A stretch of DNA of 64,000 nt from JACVRW01 sp036519295 (GCA_036519295.1 DATDLN010000237.1:9728-73727); one strand, 5' to 3'; shown: positions 1 to 8,996, numbered from the stretch's first letter. Made by a program: numbers and translations. Notes: a model not told the origin generated them from the letters alone.

Positions 1-76
1 GAGCGGCGAGGCCGGCGAAGGGCTCCCCGGGGCGGAGGAAGAGTCCGACCTGCGGGCGGTCGCCCCGGCGGCGCAC
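1..76 (-). CDS. Possible 5' end of a gene running off the left edge
   Basis: A GTG at 74-76 on the minus strand opens a frame that stays open to the window edge and begins MRRRGDRPQVGLFLRPGEPF. The composition looks like real coding sequence, and a purine-rich CCTCC-complement stretch lies upstream on the minus strand. Only about 25 residues are visible, so no family can be named. A plus-strand frame from base 2 to a TAG at 98-100 is the alternative reading (the C-terminus of another gene), and I cannot exclude it. Confidence 0.3.
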   Translation of the reverse strand, partial: MRRRGDRPQVGLFLRPGEPFAGLAA

Positions 77-100
77 AGCTTCGGGAGGAGGGGCCGATAG

Positions 101-379
101 CCCGGTGCCGCGTCAAGCCCGTGACTCGCCGGCCTCGACCTCGCCACTGCGCCCGGCGACCATTGCCGCGAGGCGCCGCCGGCGCTGGCGGGCTCACAGC
201 AGACCGGTCTCGTCCGGCGGCGTTTGGGCGGGTAAGGGTGTGGCCCTGTCGCACTGGTGCTTCCGCACCTGTGCCGTTCTTTATTGCACCGCGCCTGCCG
301 AGTTTATCCAGGACGGTGCGGGATTTCATGGCCCTCGGCACGGCCGACAAAGCCGGACGGCCGGCGGCAACGCGCTCGC
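101..379. other. Intergenic stretch with no recognised gene
   Basis: About 280 bases lie between the edge gene and the M48 protease stop codon. Open frames here are short, arginine/proline-rich readings of GC-rich DNA and do not resemble proteins. No tRNA and no clear terminator hairpin was found. Confidence 0.5.
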
Positions 380-1381
380 CTAATCGCCCTTGTCCTCGCT
401 GCCCCCGCGCGTCCGTTTCAGCCAGTCGCCCAGCTGCTGGCCCACCTCGGCGACCGACGAGCCGGCCGCCTCGATCGCATCGCCGACGCGGTCAGCGTAG
501 TAGACGCCGGCGGCGTCCGCCTCCTCGCCTGCCGTGGGCTCCTCGCCTCGGCGCATGTAGTCGCCGCGAACCATGCGGTCGTACTCGCCCTCCCGCACCC
601 AGTCGAGGAGGATCCGCACCCGGCGGACCGGCATCGGGTGGGTGAGGCGCAGATTCTGGAGGAGCTTCGTCAGTCGCTCGAGGCCCGAGCCGCCCTCCGA
701 ATACTCCATGCCCTGTGCGATGAACGCGTCGAGGTTGAGGTCCTCGGCGGCCTCGCCCGCGGCAATCACCATCATCGCCCGGCATACGGCTTGTGGGTCG
801 CGGGTGACGAGCGCGGCCGCGCGGTCACACGAGAGCTCGGCAGCTCGCAGCCACTCGAACAGCGCAAGCTCGATGGCCAGCAGGGGCAGGCCGGCGAGTA
901 TCGGAAGGCGCACGGAGGATCCGAGCATCAGCAGGATCGCCAGCGCCTGGCGGTACAGGACGTGATCGGACTGGATGTGCGCGGCCTCGTGTGCCAGGAC
1001 GACTCTCCGCCCCTCGTCGTCGAGGATGCGGACCAGCTCCGAGTTGAGCACCACGATCGGCCTCTCGGTTCCGATCGCGAACGCGTTCGCGATCGGATAC
1101 TGGGTCATGTAGAGATCCGGCACCCGCTCCATGTCGAGCGTGTTGAAGACCTGCCGGTGGAGCACCCAGATGCCCGGAAGCTGCTCTTGGCCGAGCCTCA
1201 CCGCGGAACCGAGCGTCGCCGCCCGCAGCGCGCGCTCGTAGCCGAGCGCGATCAGCTTTCGCACTACCTGGTCGAGGTATGGGATCTTCGCCAGCGCGGC
1301 CGTGGCCGCGCGATCGGCCGGGTGCTGGTAGGCACGCGGCGAGATCTCGTCGAGCTTCCAGGCGAGCTCGGGCTGGGTCAC
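380..1381 (-). CDS. M48-family zinc metalloprotease
   Basis: Predicted zinc-dependent endopeptidase of the M48 (HtpX/Ste24-like) family, 333 residues from a GTG start. The zinc-binding HEAAH motif is at about residues 131-135, and the third ligand Glu lies in AAELSCDRAA near 182. The segment between them (about 143-177) is strongly hydrophobic, which suggests a membrane hairpin inside the catalytic domain as in HtpX. A charged tail ends in TRGGSEDKGD. It is divergent from the DUF72 gene with only 23 bp between starts, so the two share a compact promoter region. The family role is membrane or misfolded-protein turnover; the substrate here is unknown. Confidence 0.85.
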   Translation of the reverse strand: MTQPELAWKLDEISPRAYQHPADRAATAALAKIPYLDQVVRKLIALGYERALRAATLGSAVRLGQEQLPGIWVLHRQVFNTLDMERVPDLYMTQYPIANAFAIGTERPIVVLNSELVRILDDEGRRVVLAHEAAHIQSDHVLYRQALAILLMLGSSVRLPILAGLPLLAIELALFEWLRAAELSCDRAAALVTRDPQAVCRAMMVIAAGEAAEDLNLDAFIAQGMEYSEGGSGLERLTKLLQNLRLTHPMPVRRVRILLDWVREGEYDRMVRGDYMRRGEEPTAGEEADAAGVYYADRVGDAIEAAGSSVAEVGQQLGDWLKRTRGGSEDKGD

Positions 1382-1404
1382 GCGGCAACCTTACAGTTAC
1401 GGCT

Positions 1405-2316
1405 ATGTCGGGACGCATACTCGTCGGCACTTCGAGCTGGGCGGATCCGGGGTTCGTCAAGGAGTGGTATCCGCCGAAGATGGCCGCCAAGGAGCGGCTG
1501 CCCTGGTACGCACAGCGCTTCCAGACGGTCGAGCTGAACTCGAGCTTCTACGCGGTGCCGGATCGCTCGACGGTGCACCAGTGGGTGGCCGCGACCCCGG
1601 AGGACTTCGTCTTCGACGTAAAGGTCCACCGGGCATTGTCGCGCCACGCGGCGCCACTCGACTCGTTGCCACCCGACCTGCGCGACGGCGTTCAAACCAA
1701 CGAGCGCGGGCGGGTGCGCCTGAGCGACGAGCTCGAGTTGGCGCTCGCGAGGCGTCTCGTCGAGGAGACGGCGCCGCTCGCCGACGCGGGCAAGCTCGGG
1801 GCCTACCTGGTCCAGCTCACACCGGCGTTCGCGCCTCGCAGGCACGAGCTCGAGGAGCTCGACCAGCTCGTCGAGGCCCTCGCACCGCACCCCGTCGCCG
1901 TGGAGCTGCGTCACCGCGGCTGGGTGCGGGAGAAGCGCATCGAGCGCACGCTCGGCTGGTTTTCGGAGCGCGGCGTGACGTTCGTCTGCGTGGACGCGCC
2001 GCCGGGCGACGAGATACCCATCATGCCGCCCCTCGATGCGGTGACGAGCGACCGGCTCGCCTATCTGCGCGCCCACGGCCGCAACACCGAGGGCTACCTT
2101 CACGGCAGGTCGGTCGCCGAGCGCTTCGCGTGGCGCTACAGCGATGAGGAGCTCGAGGGAATCGGTGGGCGGGTAGGCTCGCTGGCGGAGCAGGCTGCGG
2201 AGGTGCACGTGGCGTTCAACAACAACCGCGGCGACGACGCGCCCACGGCCGCGCAGCGCTTTCGGGCCCTGCTCGGCCAGACGGCGCCGGCCGAGGAACA
2301 GCTGGGTCTCGGGTGA
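1405..2316 (+). CDS. DUF72 (YecE-like) domain protein
   Basis: A 303-residue protein starting MSGRILVGTSSWADPGFV, the conserved opening of DUF72/YecE TIM-barrel proteins, followed by the family pattern FYAVPDRSTVHQWV. The ATG at 1405 was chosen over upstream in-frame codons because the upstream translation is arginine-rich and antisense to the M48 gene. The biochemical role of DUF72 proteins is not established. The stop overlaps the GTG of the following metallo-hydrolase by 4 bp, so the two are probably co-transcribed and translationally coupled. Confidence 0.88.
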   Translation: MSGRILVGTSSWADPGFVKEWYPPKMAAKERLPWYAQRFQTVELNSSFYAVPDRSTVHQWVAATPEDFVFDVKVHRALSRHAAPLDSLPPDLRDGVQTNERGRVRLSDELELALARRLVEETAPLADAGKLGAYLVQLTPAFAPRRHELEELDQLVEALAPHPVAVELRHRGWVREKRIERTLGWFSERGVTFVCVDAPPGDEIPIMPPLDAVTSDRLAYLRAHGRNTEGYLHGRSVAERFAWRYSDEELEGIGGRVGSLAEQAAEVHVAFNNNRGDDAPTAAQRFRALLGQTAPAEEQLGLG

Positions 2317-3056
2317 GAGGACCGGTCGAAATCGCCGACGGCATTCACGCGCTCGGCAGCGAGGTCGTCAACTGGTATCTCGTCGAGGAAGACGGCCGGC
2401 TGACGGCGGTCGACGCGGGCCTGCCCAAGTTCCGCGAAACGCTTGAGGCGGACCTGCGGGCGATCGGTCGCGCGCCCGGGGAGGTCGACGCGGTGGTGCT
2501 CACCCACTCCGACTCGGACCACACCGGGGTGGCCTCGGCGCTCCGTGACGCCGGCGCCCGCGTGCTGATCCACAAGGCCGACGAGGAGACGCTCCGCAAG
2601 CACGGCCCGAAGAAGGGCGAGGCCGCGCCGCTCCGGGCCCTGCCGCGCGTCGCGTGGCGGTGGCGCTTCTGGAGGGTGATGGGACACATGGCTCGCGGCG
2701 GCGGCGGGAAGCCTCCGAAGGTCGAGGGCGCCGAGACCTTCGCCGATGGCGACGCGCTCGACGTCCCCGGCCGCCCGCGCGCAGTCCACACGCCGGGCCA
2801 TACCGACGGTCACTGCGCGCTGCTGTTCGAGGCGACCCGCACGCTGTTCGTCGGCGACGCCCTCTGCACCTGGAACTTCTTCACCGACAGGCCGGGAGCC
2901 CAGCTGATGCCGGGGCCGACAAACGTGAGCACGGCACAGGCACGCGAGTCCCTCACCGCGATCGAGGGGCTCGACGCCGGGATGCTCCTGCCGGGTCACG
3001 GCGAGCCTTGGCACGGCACCCCGGCGGCGGCCGTCCGCGAGGCGCGCGCCGCCTGA
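2313..3056 (+). CDS. MBL-fold metallo-hydrolase with altered HxHxDH motif
   Basis: A 247-residue metallo-beta-lactamase-fold hydrolase from a GTG that overlaps the DUF72 stop. The metal-site motif reads VVLTHSDSDHTG (residues 61-72): the second His of HxHxDH is replaced by Asp, while the first His, the later Asp and His, the HTPGHTDGH segment, VGDAL and the C-terminal PGHGEP are kept. The family covers glyoxalase II, quinolinases and many hydrolases, and the substrate cannot be told from sequence. The His-to-Asp change may shift metal preference. It is convergent with the ATPase gene that follows. Confidence 0.85.
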   Translation: MRGPVEIADGIHALGSEVVNWYLVEEDGRLTAVDAGLPKFRETLEADLRAIGRAPGEVDAVVLTHSDSDHTGVASALRDAGARVLIHKADEETLRKHGPKKGEAAPLRALPRVAWRWRFWRVMGHMARGGGGKPPKVEGAETFADGDALDVPGRPRAVHTPGHTDGHCALLFEATRTLFVGDALCTWNFFTDRPGAQLMPGPTNVSTAQARESLTAIEGLDAGMLLPGHGEPWHGTPAAAVREARAA

Positions 3057-3071
3057 CGCCCGGGCGACGGC

Positions 3072-3464
3072 CTACGCCCGCCGCAGCTCGAACCAGACCT
3101 TCGTGGCCGCGTGCTCCTCGGCGACGCCCCAGCGGTCGGCGAGGCGCTCCACGAGGAACAGGCCCCACCCGGTGTGGTTGGAGTGTGGCGCTCCGGACTC
3201 CGCCGGATCGAAGCCCGGCCCCGAGTCCTTCACTTCGGTGAACACGACCGCCCGCCCGACGAGCACCTTCAGTGAGACCGTTTCGGCGGCTGTGTGCCTG
3301 ACTGCGTTCGAGACCAGCTCGGTCACGAGCAGCCGCAGCGTCTCCGCGAGCGGCGGATCGAGGTCGGCCCGCATCCGCGATAGCTCCCGCCGCGCGCGGG
3401 CGGCGGCATCGGGCCCGCCTGGAAGCCGCAGGATCAGGTTTTCGTCCGCGGGCTGCCGTCCCAT
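3072..3464 (-). CDS. Anti-sigma/regulatory ATPase, HATPase_c_2 (RsbW-like)
   Basis: A 130-residue GHKL ATPase of the RsbW/SpoIIAB class used in partner-switching control of sigma factors. The N-box is TELVSNAVRH, the G1 box DSGPGFDP and the G2 region TGWGLFLVERLADRWG. The ATG at 3464 is preferred; a TTG at 3524 would add 20 residues. It lies 130 bp downstream of, and on the same strand as, a SpoIIE-type phosphatase, the usual opponent of such kinases. No anti-sigma antagonist (STAS) or alternative sigma gene is adjacent, so the target is unknown. Confidence 0.8.
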   Translation of the reverse strand: MGRQPADENLILRLPGGPDAAARARRELSRMRADLDPPLAETLRLLVTELVSNAVRHTAAETVSLKVLVGRAVVFTEVKDSGPGFDPAESGAPHSNHTGWGLFLVERLADRWGVAEEHAATKVWFELRRA

Positions 3465-3593
3465 GTCGGGCGGCCCGCCCGGCCCTCTGAATGATCCCGG
3501 GTGGGAGCTGTGATCTCCTGGCAACGCGCTCGCGCGCGCCAGGATGCCGTAATTCGGGGCGATAGCTGCTCTCCCCTCCGATCAAGAACCTGC

Positions 3594-5705
3594 TCAGGGT
3601 GTACCCAAACCATCTGGGACCGCAACATTTGGCGGTCGTCGGTCGCGGCTCACGCGGAGGACCAGCACGGCAATGTCATCGCGCGGGGGCCGGCCCTGCG
3701 AACGCAGCGCCGCCTGCTCGACCCTGGCGGCGATCGTGTCGGCGCCCTGGCCCGCGCAAGCCGAGACGAGTCCGGCCAGCCCCGCCTCGTCCAAGACGTG
3801 CCTTCCGCCTCTGCCTTCGACCACGCCATCGGTGTAGAAGACGATTGCATCGCCGGGGGAGAGGGAGGCGGCCCGGTCCTCGAGCTTCGGATCGGGGACC
3901 ACCCCGAGCAGTGTGCCGTGCTCGCCGATTGGCTCGACCGTCCCGTCGGCACGGAGCAGGAGCGGAAGCGGATGGCCGCCGCTTGCGATACCGACCCGGG
4001 CTCCGCCGTCGAGCACCTCGAGATATGCGTAGGCCACTGTGCAGAAGCGCCGGTCGTCTCGCTGGCGCAGCAGCGCCTCGTTGAGAATGCGGAGGCTGCG
4101 GCTCGGCACGCTCTGACCCATTGCGGCCGCCCGCAGCGTGTAGCGGGCCAGGGCGGTCACCGCGGCCGCATCGGGGCCCTTGCCGCAGACGTCGCCGATC
4201 ACCACCGTCCAACCACGCCCGCCGGTCTCGAAGACGTCGTAGAAATCACCGCCCACTTCGCTGCCCTCTCCGGTAGGCCGGAAGCGGGCCGCCGCCTCGA
4301 CCCCCGGGATGTCCGGCAGCTCGATCGGTAGCAGGCTCTGCTGCAGCGTGCGTGCGATGTAGGCGCGCTCGCGGTAGAGCCGGGCGTTGTCGACTGCGCT
4401 GGCGCAGCGCCGGGCCAGCTCCTCCGCGAGCTCGAGATCCTGCCCGTCGAAGCGCCGGCCCGAGGGGCCGGTCGCCAACGACAGCGCGCCAATCGTCCGG
4501 CCGCGGGCGATCATCGGTACGAGCATCGCCGAGCGCAGCTGGAGCTCGCTGAGGAGCCGGTGATGCTCCGCATCGACCGCCGCCTCTCGCAGGAGTGCGT
4601 CCGGAATCTCCTCGTACACCTCGGGCGAGCCGGTGCGCACCACTTTCGGGACGCCTCTCGGCGCATCCGGGTCGAACGGGTAGCGTCTCGCCAGCTCCCG
4701 GAGGTGCGCGACCATCCCGGGATCGGCGTGCGCCAGCGCCACTCGGTCGATGCCGCCGTTCGTGTCGCGGAGATCCACCGCGCACCAGTCCGCGACATCC
4801 GGCACCGTGAGCGCCGCGACCTCGCGCAACAACTCGTCTGGGTCGAGCGAGGAGCCAAGGACCGAGCTGCTCTCGGCGAGGAACCGCTGGGCGAGTTCGG
4901 CACGCTTGTGCGCCGTGAGGTCCTCGATCACGTTGATGGCCATGACCACCCGTCCCTCGCCGTTTCGGATCGGGGTCGATTTCACCGCCGACCAGCGCTC
5001 CTCGCCGGTCGCGCGGACGCGGAACCGCACCAGGGCCTCGCCACGCTCTCCGTCCTGGAGCGCCCGCCGGCCCGGCAGCCGCTCGAGCGGGAACGGCTCT
5101 CCGTGCTCGTCGAGCATCTCGAAGCGGTTCAGAATGTCCGTTGTGGACGCCGTCAGCAGTGCCTCGCTCGATTCGTACCCGAGCGTCGCCACCGCCGCGT
5201 CGTTCGCGAACAGCAGGCGGCCGTCGGGCGCCTGGGCGGTCACGGCGTCGGCAACGCCGCGCAGGATCGCTTCGAGCTGATCGCGCGCCTGGCTCGCGTC
5301 TCGTCGCGCCAGTTGCTCGAGCCGCAGCAGCTCGTCTCGCTCGGCATCCGTCTGCTTCCTCTGGCCGCGGCCGCTGCGGAAGGGCCGCGTGCGCGCGACC
5401 GCAACTGAGAGTAGGCCGCCCACGCCGACCGCGATCACCGATGCCACATGCTCGGCCGAGCCGAACGCATCGCTCGCCCAGCCGAGTGCGATCGACGCGA
5501 CCAGGGCCAGGACGGCCACGGCAGAGGCCTGGCGAGCACTCGCGCCGAAAGCGGCGATCAGCGGACCCGCTAGCAGAAGCTCTGCGAGGACCGGCCGGGC
5601 CCCGAGCGCGGCTTCGAGAGCCGCCACGACGCAGACGGCTGCCAAGGCGAGCAGGAACGCCCCCCGCTCGCTGGCGAAGACCGTCCGTGGTGTTTGCGAG
5701 TCCAC
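3594..5705 (-). CDS. SpoIIE-type PP2C phosphatase with membrane, PAS and GAF domains
   Basis: A 703-residue sensor phosphatase from a GTG start. Hydrophobic segments at about residues 15-105 form an N-terminal membrane module. A PAS domain follows (about 140-265, containing DGRLLFANDAA), then a GAF domain (about 280-440) and a PP2C/SpoIIE catalytic domain (about 460-690). Metal-binding motifs are visible: GGDFYDVF, GDVCGKGPDAAA, FYTDGVVEGR and RDDIAVLVL. Such proteins dephosphorylate STAS anti-anti-sigma factors in response to PAS/GAF signals. The RsbW-like ATPase downstream supports a partner-switching pathway. The start lies close to a divergent MBL hydrolase gene. Confidence 0.9.
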   Translation of the reverse strand: MDSQTPRTVFASERGAFLLALAAVCVVAALEAALGARPVLAELLLAGPLIAAFGASARQASAVAVLALVASIALGWASDAFGSAEHVASVIAVGVGGLLSVAVARTRPFRSGRGQRKQTDAERDELLRLEQLARRDASQARDQLEAILRGVADAVTAQAPDGRLLFANDAAVATLGYESSEALLTASTTDILNRFEMLDEHGEPFPLERLPGRRALQDGERGEALVRFRVRATGEERWSAVKSTPIRNGEGRVVMAINVIEDLTAHKRAELAQRFLAESSSVLGSSLDPDELLREVAALTVPDVADWCAVDLRDTNGGIDRVALAHADPGMVAHLRELARRYPFDPDAPRGVPKVVRTGSPEVYEEIPDALLREAAVDAEHHRLLSELQLRSAMLVPMIARGRTIGALSLATGPSGRRFDGQDLELAEELARRCASAVDNARLYRERAYIARTLQQSLLPIELPDIPGVEAAARFRPTGEGSEVGGDFYDVFETGGRGWTVVIGDVCGKGPDAAAVTALARYTLRAAAMGQSVPSRSLRILNEALLRQRDDRRFCTVAYAYLEVLDGGARVGIASGGHPLPLLLRADGTVEPIGEHGTLLGVVPDPKLEDRAASLSPGDAIVFYTDGVVEGRGGRHVLDEAGLAGLVSACAGQGADTIAARVEQAALRSQGRPPRDDIAVLVLRVSRDRRPPNVAVPDGLGTP

Positions 5706-5738
5706 CCCATGCGAGCTTACTCGCTACAAAGATGGGCA

Positions 5739-6494
5739 ATGCAGGCCTCCGACCGTGATCCCCCAGGCGTCGTCCGCGTTCGCGCGGCCAATCCGTCGGC
5801 ACTGACCCTCGACGGCACCAACACATACGTGGTGGCGGGCTGGGTGGTCGATCCAGGGCCGGCGGATCCCGCCCATCTCGACGCCGTCCGGGCGGCCGCG
5901 CGCGACGGCATCGATGGGGTGGTGCTGACTCACTCGCACGCCGACCACGCGGAGGGCGCGAGCGATCTGGGGGCCGCCGTGACCCTCCCGAGCGACGGTC
6001 AGGAGATCGGTCCCTTCCAAGCGCTCGGCACGCCGGGGCACTCGGCCGACAGCGTATGTCTGCTTGCAGGGCGAGTTTGCTTCACCGGCGACACCGTGCT
6101 CGGCAGCGGGAGCGTCTTCATCGCTCCCGGCGAGGGATCGCTGTCCGCATACCTCGACTCGTTGCGGCGCCTCCGGGCGCTCGAGCTCGATGTCCTGTGT
6201 CCCGGACACGGCCCCTACGTCTGGGACCCGGAAGCAAAGCTCGACGAGTACATCGAGCACCGCCTGGATCGCGAGCGGCGCCTGCTCGCCGCGCTCGACT
6301 CCGGCCTGCGCGATCGCGACGACTTGCTCGACGCCGCGTGGTCGGACGCACCGCCCGAGCTGCGGCCCGCGGCCGCGCTCACGCTCGCGGCGCACCTCGA
6401 GAAGCTGACAGAGGAAGGGCGGCTGCCGTCGGGGATCGAGCGTGCCGAGGGCCCGGGTACGATCGGGCCTGATCGAGCGGACAAAGGGAGGTGA
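5739..6494 (+). CDS. MBL-fold metallo-hydrolase (LACTB2-like)
   Basis: A 251-residue metallo-beta-lactamase-fold protein with the intact motif VVLTHSHADHAEG, the later GTPGHSADS and CFTGDTVLG metal-site segments, and PGHGPYVWDP near the C-terminus. The C-terminal helical region matches the winged-helix tail of LACTB2-like hydrolases. ATG codons at 5709 and 5739 and a TTG at 5694 are all in frame; 5739 places the protein start just before the conserved beta strand. It ends 2 bp before the UPF0158 gene, whose ribosome binding site lies in its last codons, so the two genes are coupled. Confidence 0.85.
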   Translation: MQASDRDPPGVVRVRAANPSALTLDGTNTYVVAGWVVDPGPADPAHLDAVRAAARDGIDGVVLTHSHADHAEGASDLGAAVTLPSDGQEIGPFQALGTPGHSADSVCLLAGRVCFTGDTVLGSGSVFIAPGEGSLSAYLDSLRRLRALELDVLCPGHGPYVWDPEAKLDEYIEHRLDRERRLLAALDSGLRDRDDLLDAAWSDAPPELRPAAALTLAAHLEKLTEEGRLPSGIERAEGPGTIGPDRADKGR

Positions 6495-6496
6495 CG

Positions 6497-7183
6497 ATGC
6501 TCGATCCGGAGCAGGTGGATCTCGCCGATCTCGCGCTCGCGCTCGAGGACCATTCGGAGGAGCACAGCTGGTGGCTCGATGCGGACACTGGAGAGGTCGA
6601 GCCGCACTTCACGGGTGAGCCCGAGACGGCCCATTTCCCGGAGAGCGACGGCCGTCGCCTGATCCTCGTCGAGCCTCTGCCGACAGCGATCGGCTACGGC
6701 GACATGGAGGACTTCGTTGCCTTCGTGCGCGAACCGCGGACGCGCGACCTGCTCGAACGCGCGATCGCCGGACGCGGGGCGCTCCGCCGATTCAAGGACA
6801 CGTTGCTCGACTACCCGGAGCTGCGTGAGGCCTGGTTCGCCTTCCACGACGCCCGCGGCGAGCGGCGCGCGATCGAATGCGTCGCCCACCGCGTAGCGCT
6901 CGACCTCGAGCGCATCTACCGGGAACGGCTTCGGGGCGTGCTACTGCTGGGAGCGTGGGCGAGCGGGGAGGCTCACCCAGAGGCGGAGCTCGAGCTGCTC
7001 GTGGTGCTCGACGACGTGGACGACCGCTGGGAGGAGAGACGGCGGATGGACAGGGTCATGTGGCGGCACTCGGTCCGCAACGACACCGTCGTGACGGGCA
7101 TCCCGGTGACCGAGGCCGAGCTCGAACGCGGCGACACGCCGCTGCTTTCCCGCGCTCTCGCCGAAGGGGTGCGGGTGGAGTGA
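6497..7183 (+). CDS. UPF0158 domain fused to a degenerate nucleotidyltransferase-like domain
   Basis: A 228-residue protein with a good ribosome binding site (GGGAGGTGA at 6486-6494). Residues 1-130 match UPF0158: a Glu/Asp-rich start, LDADTGEVE, then GRGALRRFKDTLLDYPELREAW. Residues from about 145 resemble a minimal nucleotidyltransferase (MNT) fold: GVLLLGAWASGEAHPEAELE. The aspartates normally seen in the SDxDL metal motif are Glu here (AELELLVVL). The next gene overlaps by 4 bp and encodes a HEPN protein, so this is an MNT/HEPN-type pair with an extra UPF0158 domain. Antitoxin-like action is inference; the UPF0158 role is unknown. Confidence 0.75.
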   Translation: MLDPEQVDLADLALALEDHSEEHSWWLDADTGEVEPHFTGEPETAHFPESDGRRLILVEPLPTAIGYGDMEDFVAFVREPRTRDLLERAIAGRGALRRFKDTLLDYPELREAWFAFHDARGERRAIECVAHRVALDLERIYRERLRGVLLLGAWASGEAHPEAELELLVVLDDVDDRWEERRRMDRVMWRHSVRNDTVVTGIPVTEAELERGDTPLLSRALAEGVRVE

Positions 7184-7560
7184 GCTCGCCTGAGAAGCGC
7201 CCGCTGGAACGCGGCCGCGAGGAGGTGCGGGCGGCGCGCGCGCTGCTCGAGGCCGGCTTCCCCTCACAGGCGGTGTCGCACGCCTTCATGGCCGGCTTTC
7301 AGGCGGCCACTGCGGCCCTGTACGCGATCGGGGAGGCGCCAACGACGCGTACCGGGATGCTGTCGTCCTTCAGTCGCCATGTCGTAGGCGACGACGGCGT
7401 CGACCACGAGGACGGGCGGATCCTGCGCAAGCTGTTCGAGGACCGCAGCTACGTCGACCACGCTCTGGGCCAGGCTCCCGAGCGGGAGGCACAGGCCGCC
7501 ATCGCGAGCGCGGAGCGCCTGGTCGACGCCACCGCTCGCTGGATCGAGCGGCGCTCCTAG
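7180..7560 (+). CDS. HEPN-domain protein (UPF0332-like) with Rx4H motif
   Basis: A 126-residue all-helical protein starting at a GTG that overlaps the previous stop (GTGA). The N-terminal segment LERGREEVRAARALLEAGF and the middle segment SFSRHVVGDDGVDHEDGRIL match the UPF0332/HEPN pattern. Near the C-terminus is FEDRSYVDHALG, which contains R-x4-H, the catalytic motif of HEPN ribonucleases. In MNT/HEPN toxin-antitoxin modules the HEPN partner is the RNase toxin. Here the cognate partner is likely the upstream UPF0158-MNT protein. Its stop overlaps the convergent pseudokinase stop. Confidence 0.78.
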   Translation: MSSPEKRPLERGREEVRAARALLEAGFPSQAVSHAFMAGFQAATAALYAIGEAPTTRTGMLSSFSRHVVGDDGVDHEDGRILRKLFEDRSYVDHALGQAPEREAQAAIASAERLVDATARWIERRS

Positions 7561-8996
7561 CTGAACCGGACGGCGCGCAGGGTGTCCTGAAGCGCCTGCT
7601 CGCGACGCACAGCCTCGCGCCCGGCGGCCCGCCAGGCAGTGTGATTCTGGCCTCCGGCGGCGGCCGCCATCTCGCGGTACGCGCGCTCGGCTTCTCGCAA
7701 TCCCTGGGCGAGCCGCCCCTGTCCGCTGGCTGCGGCCGGTGCGGCCGGCAGCGCGTGGCGTGCATCCCGGTAGGCTCGTGCGAGCGCCCTCGCCGCGGCG
7801 GCCTGACCCCCGGGACGGCGCGCATCCCGGAGCCGCTGCCGGGCCGCAGCCCGGCGCGTGCGCAAACGCTCCACTGCCCGGCTCAGGCCCTCCACATAGG
7901 CCGCCTGCTGCATACGGTCGGCGGGAGCCGGCGAGCGGACCGTGGCCGGCGGCTGCGTCTGGCCGGAGGTGTCGACGCTTCCCGTGGCGAAGCCGCTTAT
8001 CGCGCTGGCGAGCAATGCCAGCCCGATCCACACGGCGGTGCGGCGTGCCCGCGGCGCGAGCATCCGGGGCGCCGGCGCCCTCGCGCGTCCCTTGCGGTCC
8101 TCCTTGGCCGCGGCAACCACGGGGATGGCCGGCTCCGTGCCCAGGGCCTTCCCCGCGGACCGGATTAGCTGCGCCGGCGAGCTGTAGCGATCGCGCGGGT
8201 TCTTCGCCATTCCCCTCGCGACCACCTCGTCGAGGGCGGGCGGCAGGCCGGGACGCCGGTCCGACACCCGGGGCGGAGACTCCACCACGTGGGCGTGAAG
8301 CGTGAGGAGCGGCAGTTCGTAGGGATAGGGAGGCGCTCCAGAGAGGCACTCGACGAGGATGCAGGCGAGCGAGTACACGTTGCTCTCCGGCTCGAGCGGC
8401 TCGCCGCGTACCTCTTCGGGGGACCGGTAGTCCGCGCCCTCGCTTGCGCTGCGCAACTCGCAGCCCCGCGCCTGCGGCATCGCGACGCCGAAGTCCGTGA
8501 GGACGGCGTCTGGCGGCGGCCCTCCGCGGAGAACGATGGCCTTCGGAGTCAGGTCACGGTGGAGCAGACCGCGTGCGGCCGCCGTCTCGAGCGCACCCGC
8601 GACCTGCCCGAGGATCCGCATCGCCTCGGCAGGTTCGATAGGTCCGTCGCGCAGCCGATCCGCGAGCGTATCCGCCCCGGCGACGCCGCTGACCAGATAG
8701 AGCCCCTTCCGCCCCTCGCATGGGTCGCGCAGCGGGGCCAGATGCGGGTGCTCGATCGACGCCCGCAGTTGAGCGCGCCGCAGCACGCTTCGGCGTAGTT
8801 CCCGATCCGCGGCGATCGCGGGAGAGAGGAGGGTGAGCGTGACGCGCTCGCCGTCGGGCGTGTCGGCCTCGACCACGGTGTGCAGGTCGGGATCTGTGGC
8901 GATCACACGCTCGACACGGAATCCCTCGACGAGGGCGCCCGATCGAACACGCCGGTCGGGTGTATCCATCGTCCCGTGTCGGATTGGCCCGCTCAT
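7557..8996 (-). CDS. Membrane-anchored Ser/Thr pseudokinase, copy 1
   Basis: A 479-residue protein with a kinase fold at residues about 25-285, a basic linker, one transmembrane helix (about 321-340) and a helical extracytoplasmic domain (about 345-479). DFG is intact (LTDFGVAM) and the APE-region and C-lobe motifs are recognisable (YRSPEEVRG, NVYSLACILVECLSG). Residues needed for phosphotransfer are missing: there is no glycine-rich loop, the beta3 Lys is Thr (VTLTLL, residue 55), and the catalytic loop reads HRDLTPKA, so Lys and Asn of HRDLKPxN are lost. It is probably a signalling scaffold, not an active kinase. The start overlaps the small membrane protein stop (ATGA). Confidence 0.85.
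   Translation of the reverse strand: MSGPIRHGTMDTPDRRVRSGALVEGFRVERVIATDPDLHTVVEADTPDGERVTLTLLSPAIAADRELRRSVLRRAQLRASIEHPHLAPLRDPCEGRKGLYLVSGVAGADTLADRLRDGPIEPAEAMRILGQVAGALETAAARGLLHRDLTPKAIVLRGGPPPDAVLTDFGVAMPQARGCELRSASEGADYRSPEEVRGEPLEPESNVYSLACILVECLSGAPPYPYELPLLTLHAHVVESPPRVSDRRPGLPPALDEVVARGMAKNPRDRYSSPAQLIRSAGKALGTEPAIPVVAAAKEDRKGRARAPAPRMLAPRARRTAVWIGLALLASAISGFATGSVDTSGQTQPPATVRSPAPADRMQQAAYVEGLSRAVERLRTRRAAARQRLRDARRPGGQAAAARALARAYRDARHALPAAPAAASGQGRLAQGLREAERAYREMAAAAGGQNHTAWRAAGREAVRREQALQDTLRAVRFS

Noticed and set aside
4246..5826. Long frame overlapping the SpoIIE phosphatase gene on the same strand
   Set aside because: Arg/Gly-rich out-of-frame reading; the phosphatase frame carries all domain motifs.
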